Source: Palsa-504 sp963787645
Lineage (GTDB): Bacteria > Actinomycetota > Actinomycetes > Streptosporangiales > Streptosporangiaceae
Direction of reading: 5' to 3'
Length of the DNA: 64,000 bases
Assembly: GCA_963787645.1 (NCBI GenBank)
Contig: CAWBDS010000002.1
Location: forward strand, 744,001 to 808,000
The translations under genes were made by a program, and so were the position numbers. The notes beneath the pieces are model-generated. The model ran no database searches, was not told the DNA's origin, and saw nothing but the letters and a program-made list of their open reading frames with translations. Position 1 is the stretch's first letter. Each line of letters opens with the position of its first letter. Positions 52,770 through 59,664 of the stretch are shown here, piece after piece.

Positions 52770-54485
52770 TTGGCCGCCTCAGCGGATCCGGGGGACGCCT
52801 GGCCGGTGGCGGCGGACAGGATCTCCTCCTCCGAGGCGTCCGCGTGCGCGAACTCGGCCATCAGCCGGCCTTCGCGCATGACCAGGATCCGGTCGCTGAC
52901 CCGCAGCACTTCGGGCAGCTCGGAGGAGATCATCAAGATGCCCACCCCGTCCCGGGCCAGTTGCAGCAGCAGGTGATGAACCTCGGCCTTGGTGGCGACG
53001 TCGATACCGCGGGTGGGCTCGTCGACGATCAGCACCGCGGGCTGCCGGCCGAGCCACTTGGCCAGCACCACCTTCTGCTGGTTGCCGCCGGACAGCATGG
53101 ACACCGGGTCCTTGAGCCGGCCGGTACTTGATCTTCAGCCGGGCGGCCCAGTCGCTGGCCATGGCCCGTTCGGCCGCGGACCGGATGATGCCGCCGTGCT
53201 CCAGCCGGTGCAGCGAGGCCAGCGCGATGTTCTGCTGCACGGACATGTCCATGACCAGCCCCTGCTGCCGGCGATCTTCAGGCACGAAGCCCACCCCGGC
53301 GGCCATGGCCCCGGTCGGGGAGCCGCGGCGCAGGCCCTGTCCGCGCACCGTGACCGCGCCCCCGTCGTACAGGTCGATGCCGAAAACGGCCCGGGCGACC
53401 TCGCTGCGGCCCGACCCCACCAGCCCGGCCAGCGCCACGATCTCACCGGCCCGCACGGTGAAGGAAATGTCGGTGAATACGCCCTCGCGGGTCAGCCGCT
53501 CCACGCTGAGCAGCGGCTCGCCAGGCGTGCCGTGCGCCTCGGCCGGCCGTTCGGCCAGCTCGCGGCCGACCATGGCCCGGACCAGGTTGCCGGCCACCAG
53601 GCCGTCGAGCGGCTGGGTGAGGACCTGCCGGCCGTCGCGCATCACCGTGACCCGCTGGCACAGCGCGAAGACCTCTTCGAGCCGGTGCGAGATGAACAGC
53701 ACCGCGGTGCCCGCCGCGCTCAGCGCCCGTACCACGTCGAACAGCCGGTCCACCTCGGCCGCCGACAGCGCGGCCGTGGGCTCGTCCATCACGATGACCC
53801 GGGCCTCAAGTGAGATGGCCTTGCCGATCTCGACCACCTGCTGGTCCGCGATGGACAGCCCGCGCGCGATCCGGGCCGGGTCCAGTGCCACGCCGAGCCG
53901 CGCGAAGATCGCCGCCGCCTCGGCGCGCATCGCCCGCCGGTCGATGCGCCGCCCGGCCCGCAGCGGCTGGCGCCCGATGAACATGTTCTCCGCGACCGGC
54001 AGATCAGGGAACAGCGCCGGCTCCTGGTAGATGACCGCGATCCCCGCCGCCTGGGCCGCCGCCGGACCGTGCAGCGTCACCTCGCGGCCGTCGATTTCCG
54101 TCGTGCCCGCGTCCGGCTGGTACACCCCGGCCAGGATCTTCACCAGGGTCGACTTGCCCGCACCGTTCTCCCCGACCAGCGCGTGCACCTCCCCGGGATA
54201 CAGCTCGATCGACCCATCCAGCAGCGCCTGCACCGCCCCAAAAGACTTCGCCGCATGACTGAGCACCAGCACCGGCCCGCCCCCGTAGCCCTGCCCCGCC
54301 CCAGCTTCGCCCCTGGCCTCATCAAGCCCCCCCGCACCCGCGTTCCCGGCCTCACCGAGCGCCCCGGCAGCTCCGCCCCCGGCCTCACCGAGCGCCCCGG
54401 CCTCACTAAGCGCCCCGGCCTCACCAAGCGCCCCGGCGTCCTCGCCCGCCTGGCCGCCGGAGAACCCGCCGGATGCCTGCTCCAC
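52766..54485 (-). CDS. rhaT: Rhamnose ABC transporter ATPase with apparent frameshift
   Basis: A two-NBD sugar-import ATPase. NBD1 shows LVGENGAGKSTLVKILAG (Walker A), GLSIADQQVVEIGKAI, and VIVMDEPTAALSAAEV. NBD2 begins LAGLVGSGRSEVARAVFG. Near 53117-53123, in GCCGGCCGG, one extra base breaks the frame; the continuation SMLSGGNQQKVVLAKWLGRQ and VLIVDEPTRGID lies in the next frame to 52766. Corrected length is about 572 residues. GTG 54485 is preferred; a TTG at 54566 would lie in the operator. About 60 residues of Gly/Ala/Glu repeats precede NBD1. Confidence 0.8.
54292..54455. repeat. Degenerate repeats coding a Gly-Ala-Leu-Glu-Ala leader
   Basis: Units close to CTCACCGAGCGCCCCGGC (and CTCACTAAGCGCCCCGGC) repeat several times. 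On the minus strand they encode GALGEAG-like heptads before NBD1 of the rhamnose ATPase. Such a leader is not part of this protein family, and a downstream GTG next to the first strand of NBD1 might be the true start instead. Confidence 0.7.
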
Positions 54486-54553
54486 GCTCAGCCTCGATTC
54501 CCAGAAGCCTCTTACATCCCAAACGCCACTCTGATACGCGTAAGTCTCATTAA

Positions 54554-54565
54554 TGGAACGTTTCA
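54554..54565. promoter_or_regulatory. LacI-type operator upstream of the rhamnose operon
   Basis: TGGAACGTTTCA, a near-perfect palindrome with the central AACGTT typical of LacI-family operators. It overlaps a -35-like TTGAAA on the minus strand (54566-54561), upstream of the ABC ATPase gene, and faces the divergent LacI-family gene. It is the best candidate site for repression of the whole rhamnose operon. Confidence 0.6.
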
Positions 54566-54566
54566 A

Positions 54567-55083
54567 TTAATTTCGTAGTGTCGTCTCGGGCGCCAAGCAT
54601 GTCAATGACCGAGCTCCACCTCGCCACCCAATCGTTATCAGCCCGAGCGTCCGCCCCGCCGGTGATCGTGGGTCAAACCCATGCCCCAGTGAGGCTAACG
54701 GCCCACAATCGTGGCCCCCCGCCCAACCGTTGCGCCATTCGCAACCCGGCCAGCGGCACACGCGATCGTTGGACAGCTACCTCTTCCTGAACGAGGTAGC
54801 TGTCCACGATCATCGGTGATGTCCGTAATGCCCGAATGTGCGGTCCGGTCGCCGTCGGCCGCGCCGGACAGCGACCAAGGCACCGGCCGGGCCGCGCCGG
54901 GCCGTCGGCCCGCGCCGGACAGCGATCAGGCACCGGCCGGGCCGCGACCAGGCACCGGCCGGCCCGCGCCAAGCACCGACCAGGCTGCGACCAAGCGCAC
55001 GAATCGGACGGCTATCGGGCGGATCGAGCGCAGGCGTCTACGATGGGACGCCGAGGGCGTGTTGACCTGGGATGCGAGGGCTG
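54567..55083. other. Long regulatory gap with palindromes and GC-rich repeats
   Basis: A 517-base gap between the rhamnose operon and the divergent LacI gene. It holds a degenerate palindrome (GATCGTGGG at 54664-54672 with CCCACAATC at 54702-54710), the perfect-core palindrome at 54764-54811, and degenerate direct repeats of about 35 bases from about 54848 to 54985 with the theme GCCGGACAGCGA-CAGGCACCGGCCGGG. I see no supported gene in it. Confidence 0.6.
54764..54811. repeat. Extragenic palindrome, GATCGTGG family (copy 3)
   Basis: Arms GGACAGCTACCTC (54771-54783) and complement (54793-54805), extended by GATCGTT on the left and ACGATC on the right with a one-base bulge; loop nine bases. 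The right half is identical to copy 2 at 49541-49560. It lies in the regulatory gap upstream of the LacI-family gene. Confidence 0.8.
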
Positions 55084-56145
55084 ATGGCGGCGGGCATGAA
55101 GGACGTGGCGAGCCTGGCCGGCGTCGCGGTCGGCACCGTGTCGAACGTGCTGAACCATCCGGACCTGGTGCGGCCGCTGACCCGCGCGCGCGTCGAAGCC
55201 GCGATGGAGGAGCTCGGCTTCATACCGAACGGCTCGGCGCGTCAGCTCCGGGCTGGCCGGAGCCGCTGCCTGGGGCTGGTCGTGCTGGACGTGACCAACC
55301 CGTTCTTTACCGAAGTGGCCCGTGGCGTCGAGGACTACGCCCAGGCCGCGGGCTACGCCGTGATCTTGTGCAACTCCGACGAGGCGCATGACAAGGAACG
55401 GCAGTACCTGCGCGTCCTGGAGGAGCAGCGGGTGCGTGGCATCCTCATCACCCCGGTACACGGCCGCTCACCGGAGTTGCGGCGGATTCGTGACCGTGGC
55501 ACCCCGGTGGTGCTGCTCGACCGGCCGGGTTCGTCCACCCAGTGCTCGGTCGCGGTCGATGACCGCCGCGGCGGCGAAATCGCGGTCAGCTACCTGCTCG
55601 GCCTCGGGCACCGGCGCATCGCTCTGGTCAACGGCCCGACCGCCATCCGGCAGTGCGCCGACCGCCGCTGGGGCGCCTACCGGGCCGTGGAGCAGGCCGG
55701 GCTGAACCCGAGCGAGGTCCTGACCGAGGTCACCGTGCCGGCCATGAACCCGCGCGGCGGGGCCGCCGCCGCCGATGACCTGCTCGGCCACGAACGACGA
55801 ACGCCGACCGCCGTGTTCTGCGCCAACGACATGCTGGCCCTCGGCGTGCTGCGCGGGCTTGGTCAGGCCGGCCTGAGCGTGCCGGGAGATCTCGCCGTCG
55901 TCGGGTACGACGACATCGAGTTTGCCGCGGACGCCGCCGTGCCGCTCACCTCGGTCCGCCAGCCCAAGTACCAGCTCGGGCGCGCGGCCGCCGAACTCCT
56001 GCTGGACGAGGCCGACCGGCCGGCCGAGCACGAGCACCGCCGGATCGTCTTCACGCCCGAGCTCGTGATCCGGGCCAGCAGCGGCCCGGACCAGGCACCG
56101 GACCAGGACGCCGTCAGCGCCGCGGATCTCGCAGACCGAACGTGA
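55084..56145 (+). CDS. LacI-family transcriptional regulator (probable rhamnose repressor)
   Basis: About 353 residues. The N-terminal HTH is MKDVASLAGVAVGTVSNVLN with hinge GFIPNGSARQLRAGRSRCL, and the periplasmic-binding-fold sensor domain follows (LGLVVLDVTNPFFTEVARGV, FCANDMLALGVLRGL, VVGYDDIEFAADAAVPLTSV). It is divergent from the rhamnose operon, which carries an AACGTT operator upstream. It should repress that operon and be released by a rhamnose pathway intermediate. Starts at 55072, 55084 and 55096 are possible; 55084 has GAGGG close by. Its 3' end overlaps the MFS gene by 32 bases. Confidence 0.88.
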   Translation: MAAGMKDVASLAGVAVGTVSNVLNHPDLVRPLTRARVEAAMEELGFIPNGSARQLRAGRSRCLGLVVLDVTNPFFTEVARGVEDYAQAAGYAVILCNSDEAHDKERQYLRVLEEQRVRGILITPVHGRSPELRRIRDRGTPVVLLDRPGSSTQCSVAVDDRRGGEIAVSYLLGLGHRRIALVNGPTAIRQCADRRWGAYRAVEQAGLNPSEVLTEVTVPAMNPRGGAAAADDLLGHERRTPTAVFCANDMLALGVLRGLGQAGLSVPGDLAVVGYDDIEFAADAAVPLTSVRQPKYQLGRAAAELLLDEADRPAEHEHRRIVFTPELVIRASSGPDQAPDQDAVSAADLADRT

Positions 56146-57307
56146 GCACGCAGGCCATCGCCGGGAAGGCCACGATGGTCCCCAGCGCCGTGGACAGACC
56201 GTAAGTATCCGCCAGCCAGCCGAACAACGGGGCCGCCACGCCGCCCGCCGAGACCGCCAGTCCCAAGGTGACGCCGCTGGCCACGCCGATCCGGTTCGGC
56301 AGGAAGTCCTGGCCCAGCGTGACCTGGACGGCGAACGGCGCGAACAGCACGATGCCCAGGACGAACGCGGCGACGAACAGTATCGTCACGTCGGGCGCGG
56401 CCACCAGCAGCAGCACGGCCAGAGCAGCCAGGCCGTAGCCGAGGCGCAACACGCCCACGCGCTGCCAGTGGTCGGCCAGCCAGCCACCGCTCAGCGTGCC
56501 GATCACACCCGACCCGATGAACACGGTCAGCACCGCCGAGCCCATCGCGGTGCTGGAGTGAAAGTGGCGGATGGCGAACAGCGCCAGCAGCGACGCCAGG
56601 CCGAAGTACGCGATCGACCGCAGGACCACCACCACGGTCAGCCGACCGAACCCCCGCCAGTCGTCGGCCTGCCCGGCCAAAGCCAGACCGCCGCCGGACC
56701 GCAATGCCGATCCGGTGGCCGTCACCCGCCACGGCCGCCGGATCGCGAGCACCAGGGCCATGACCACGGCGGGCAGCGCCAGCAGCGGCGTCCCGTGCAG
56801 CCGGGTGGCCAGCAGAACCGGCGTCACCACCACGGGGCCGAGCGCGATGCCCAGGTTGCCGCCCACCGAGAACCAGCTCATGGCCTGGGTCGAATCGCCC
56901 GCCAGGCCGCGGGCGGTCCGGGTCGCCTCGGGGTGGTACGCGGCCACCCCCACCCCGGAAGCGGCCACCGCGAGCCAGGTGATCAGGTAGCTGTCGCCCA
57001 GCCCGGACAGGCCGATGCCGAGCCCGGCCACCAGCAGCCCGGCCGCGACCAGCCAGCCAAGATTGCGGTACCGGTCGGTCAGCGCGCCGAACCCCGGCTG
57101 TACCACGCTGGCCAGGAACGTCGCCGCCAGCGTGATGCCGGTCAGCCCGGCGTAGCTGTAGTGCCGCTCGATGGCCAGGAACGGCAGCAGGGCGGGTACG
57201 GCGCCCTGGTACAGGTCGTCGACCACGTGCGTCGAGGTCAGGAAGGCGAGCCTGGTCCGCTCGGTGCGCGTCATCACGGGAACCCGCGGGGTGCTGACGT
57301 CGCGCAT
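56114..57307 (-). CDS. MFS transporter, fosmidomycin-resistance (Fsr)-like
   Basis: A 397-residue protein with about 12 hydrophobic helices. The N-terminal LTSTHVVDDLYQGAVPALLP and VVQPGFGALTDRYR segments are diagnostic of the Fsr subgroup of MFS drug exporters. AAYHPEATRTARGLAGDSTQ and MSWFSVGGNLGIALGP are also typical. The substrate is unknown. ATG 57307 or 57274 could start it. It is convergent with the LacI gene, and the methyltransferase gene lies 12 bases upstream on the same strand. Confidence 0.85.
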   Translation of the reverse strand: MRDVSTPRVPVMTRTERTRLAFLTSTHVVDDLYQGAVPALLPFLAIERHYSYAGLTGITLAATFLASVVQPGFGALTDRYRNLGWLVAAGLLVAGLGIGLSGLGDSYLITWLAVAASGVGVAAYHPEATRTARGLAGDSTQAMSWFSVGGNLGIALGPVVVTPVLLATRLHGTPLLALPAVVMALVLAIRRPWRVTATGSALRSGGGLALAGQADDWRGFGRLTVVVVLRSIAYFGLASLLALFAIRHFHSSTAMGSAVLTVFIGSGVIGTLSGGWLADHWQRVGVLRLGYGLAALAVLLLVAAPDVTILFVAAFVLGIVLFAPFAVQVTLGQDFLPNRIGVASGVTLGLAVSAGGVAAPLFGWLADTYGLSTALGTIVAFPAMACVLTFGLRDPRR

Positions 57308-57319
57308 GCCGGTCTGAGG

Positions 57320-58120
57320 CTACGTCCGTCTGGCGCGGAGCACGGCGGTGACCATCGGCAGCACGAACTCCCCAGTGGAGGTCTCCGGCTGGGTGTGCAG
57401 GAAGTCGCGTACCTGGGCCAGCAGCCGGGTGCGGTCGGCGGCCTCCAGCACGAGGAAGTTGGAGTGGGTCGCGATCGTCGCCACCAGCGAGTCGGCCGTG
57501 CGCAACTGGCCGTGCGCGAACTCGCCGATCTCCGGCGTCTCGAACAGGCCGGATCCGGCCGCGGCCAGGCGCTCCTGGCGCGCCCGCCCGATCCGCTCCC
57601 GCCACCGCTGCCGCGTGACGTTCGCCTTGCCCTTGCTGATCTGGGCCAGCTCCTCGACCCAGCCAGCCTCGTCGTCGTCGACGTTCCACAGCCCGGCCAG
57701 CACGCCGCCGCCGGTGAGCACCCGGGCGATCTCGGGCATGGCCCGGTCCAGGTCGAACCAGTGCATGGCCTGCCCGGCCAGGACCGCGTCGACGCTCGCG
57801 TCGGGCAGCGGGATCTCCTCGGCGCTGCCCGGCAGCGCCGTCACCGAGCCAAGCGAGCGCCGCAGCTCGGCGAGCATGGCCGGATCGGGTTCGACGGCGG
57901 TGACGTCGGCGCCCAGGCCGGCCAGGGACGCGGTCAGCTTGCCGGTTCCCGCCCCCAGGTCGAGCACGCGCAAAGGCTCGCGGGCGACGACCGGTTCCAG
58001 GGCCCAGCGGATGGCGGCCTCCGCATAATCCGGCCGGTGCTCGGCGTACGCGGCCGCCGCGGTGCCGAACGAGGCCCCGTGCCGCAGCCGTTCGGACCGC
58101 TCTATCTCAGTTTCATCCAC
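57320..58120 (-). CDS. Class I SAM-dependent methyltransferase
   Basis: A 266-residue Rossmann-fold methyltransferase. Motif I is VLDLGAGTGKLTASLAGLG near residues 53-71, followed by VTAVEPDPAMLAELRR, motif post-I, and DAVLAGQAMHWFDLDRAMPE. It belongs to the UbiE/methyltransf_11 group seen in actinobacterial small-molecule methylation; the acceptor is unknown. It lies 10 bases downstream of the HxlR gene on the same strand, so both are likely cotranscribed, with the MFS gene after it. Confidence 0.88.
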   Translation of the reverse strand: MDETEIERSERLRHGASFGTAAAAYAEHRPDYAEAAIRWALEPVVAREPLRVLDLGAGTGKLTASLAGLGADVTAVEPDPAMLAELRRSLGSVTALPGSAEEIPLPDASVDAVLAGQAMHWFDLDRAMPEIARVLTGGGVLAGLWNVDDDEAGWVEELAQISKGKANVTRQRWRERIGRARQERLAAAGSGLFETPEIGEFAHGQLRTADSLVATIATHSNFLVLEAADRTRLLAQVRDFLHTQPETSTGEFVLPMVTAVLRARRT

Positions 58121-58130
58121 TCCGTCCAGC

Positions 58131-58556
58131 CTAGTCGGCCACGTGCTTGGCGTCGTAGGCGGCCTGGGCGGCGCTGATCTCAGGCAGGTGGCTGTCGGCC
58201 CAGGTCACCAGCTGGCCGATGGCGTCCAGCAGAGTCAGGCCCATCGGGGTGAGGTCGTACTCGACCCGGGGCGGGATCACGGGATGGATGGTGCGGGTCA
58301 CGATGCCGTCCCGCTCCAGCCCGCGTAGCGTGACGGTCAGCATCCGGGCGGTGATGCCGTCGATCGAGCGGTGCAGTTCGCTGAACCGCATCGTGCCCTG
58401 GCCGAGCAGGTCGATCACGTACATCGACCACTTGTCACCGACGCGCTGCAGAACCGCCCGGGCGCGGCAGGGCGACAGCCCGCCGGCCAGCTCCGCCGGC
58501 TCGCCCTCGGCCGCCTCCGGCAACCCGCAAACCGGGTCGACCTGCCCGGAATCCAC
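58131..58556 (-). CDS. HxlR-family transcriptional regulator
   Basis: A 141-residue winged-helix regulator. The family signature is visible: LQRVGDKWSMYVIDLLGQGT, then MRFSELHRSIDGITARMLTV and LRGLERDGIVTRTI. An N-terminal Cys (CGLPEAAE, and PCRAR before the domain) could sense redox or electrophile signals, as in some HxlR proteins. GTG 58556 is chosen because AGGAGGGGG lies just upstream; the frame is open to 58628, which would put the start inside the operator. It is divergent from the YceI gene and probably controls it. Confidence 0.85.
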   Translation of the reverse strand: MDSGQVDPVCGLPEAAEGEPAELAGGLSPCRARAVLQRVGDKWSMYVIDLLGQGTMRFSELHRSIDGITARMLTVTLRGLERDGIVTRTIHPVIPPRVEYDLTPMGLTLLDAIGQLVTWADSHLPEISAAQAAYDAKHVAD

Positions 58557-58615
58557 GAAAGTCCCCCTCCTCGTACCCCACCAGGTTACTTCGTGCGGTC
58601 CTGCCGCAGAAGTTC

Positions 58616-58667
58616 CTTGACGCTTCAAATCAAAGTGCTTGACGGTTCAAGTATAGCGGGTTACTAT
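58616..58667 (+). promoter_or_regulatory. YceI promoter with tandem HxlR-type operator
   Basis: Two direct copies of CTTGACG(C/G)TTCAA lie at 58616-58628 and 58638-58650, with a 22-base period, about two helical turns. The second copy supplies the -35 box TTGACG (58639-58644), followed by 17 bases and the -10 box TACTAT (58662-58667). The YceI ATG lies 58 bases downstream. The divergent HxlR gene makes its product the natural repressor or activator. Confidence 0.7.
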
Positions 58668-58724
58668 AAAGAAGCAAGGCACGAAAGCGAACTTGCATAC
58701 AAGAGAGTACTAATAGGAGGAGCC

Positions 58725-59294
58725 ATGAGCACGGCTGCCGTGCAGATTCCCGGCTACGTCGCCGGAACCTGGGCCATCGACCCCGTTCACTCCGAGGTGT
58801 CGTTCGTTGTCCGGCACATGATGGTAAGCAAGGTCCGCGGCCGCTTCGACAAGTTCGAGGGCACCATCGAGACCGCCGCCGACCCGCTGGCCTCGACCGT
58901 CACGGCCGATGTCGATCTCAGCTCGGTGAACACCGGGAACGAGACCAGGGACAACCACGTCCGCAGCGAGGACTTCTTCCACGTGGAGAAGCACCCCACG
59001 ATGTCCTTCCGCTCCACCGGCGTCCGCCCGGACGGCGAGAACTTCCTGCTCGACGGCGACCTCACCCTGCGCGGTGTGACCAAGCCGGTGACCTTCCGCC
59101 TCGAGGTTAACGGCTTCGGCCCTGACGCTTACGGCGGCACCCGCGCCGGTTTCTCCGCGATCACCGAGATCAACCGGAACGACTGGGAAGTCAGCTTCAA
59201 CGGTGCCATCCCGGGCTCCAACAACGCCGTGGTCCTCAGCGACAAGGTCACGGTCAACCTGGAGATCGAAGCGGTCCTGAACAAGAGCGAGTAA
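58725..59294 (+). CDS. YceI family protein
   Basis: A 189-residue lipocalin-like beta-barrel protein. It starts WAIDPVHSEVSFVVRHMMVS and contains SVNTGNETRDNHVRSEDFFH and LTLRGVTKPVTFRLEV, the core YceI signature. There is no signal peptide, so it is cytoplasmic, as in other actinobacteria. YceI proteins bind isoprenoids or amphiphiles and are often stress-induced. A TAGGAGGAG ribosome site precedes ATG 58725. A strong terminator follows. Confidence 0.9.
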   Translation: MSTAAVQIPGYVAGTWAIDPVHSEVSFVVRHMMVSKVRGRFDKFEGTIETAADPLASTVTADVDLSSVNTGNETRDNHVRSEDFFHVEKHPTMSFRSTGVRPDGENFLLDGDLTLRGVTKPVTFRLEVNGFGPDAYGGTRAGFSAITEINRNDWEVSFNGAIPGSNNAVVLSDKVTVNLEIEAVLNKSE

Positions 59295-59302
59295 TCTGCC
59301 CC

Positions 59303-59360
59303 GGCGCTGGGCCGAGGGAGCCGTCCGTACGGACCCTCCGGCCCGGCGCCTTTTAATTTT
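59303..59360 (+). terminator. Rho-independent terminator after YceI gene
   Basis: A long GC-rich stem starts GGCGCTGGGCCGAGGG and closes CCCTCCGGCCCGGCGCC around the loop GTAC, with inner pairing CCGTCC/GGAC. It is followed by TTTTAATTTT. It lies 9 bases after the YceI stop and is the clearest intrinsic terminator in the window. Confidence 0.85.
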
Positions 59361-59385
59361 CGGCCGAACGGGCCATTCTGCGAGC

Positions 59386-59664
59386 TCAGCTGCCTACCCC
59401 GTGCTTCTCGAGGTAGTCGAGGTAAACCGGGCGCAGCGCCTCGGCCACGTCGCCCTCGCCGGAGCCGATCGCGTCGTCGAGCAGCACGCTCAGATGCGTG
59501 ATGTCCCGCCCGGCCCGGGCGTCGTGTCCCTCGGAGGCCTCGGCCGCCGGGATATCGCGCAGCAGCCGCCAGAAAAACTCCACGTCGACGTGCTCCAGCG
59601 CCCGCTTCACGGCCAGGTGGTGTAGTTCGCGGGAGGACAGGGCCTCTAGTTCATCGCGCGTCAC
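59386..59664 (-). CDS. Conserved small hypothetical protein
   Basis: A 92-residue acidic, helical protein (RDELEALSSRELHHLAVKRA, then HVDVEFFWRLLRDIPAAEAS and DDAIGSGEGDVAEALRPVYL, ending YLEKHGVGS). I recognise it only as a conserved actinobacterial hypothetical protein. It has no membrane segment. Its start lies 14 bases inside the 3' end of malQ on the same strand, so it is probably translated as the second gene of that operon. Confidence 0.7.
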   Translation of the reverse strand: MTRDELEALSSRELHHLAVKRALEHVDVEFFWRLLRDIPAAEASEGHDARAGRDITHLSVLLDDAIGSGEGDVAEALRPVYLDYLEKHGVGS

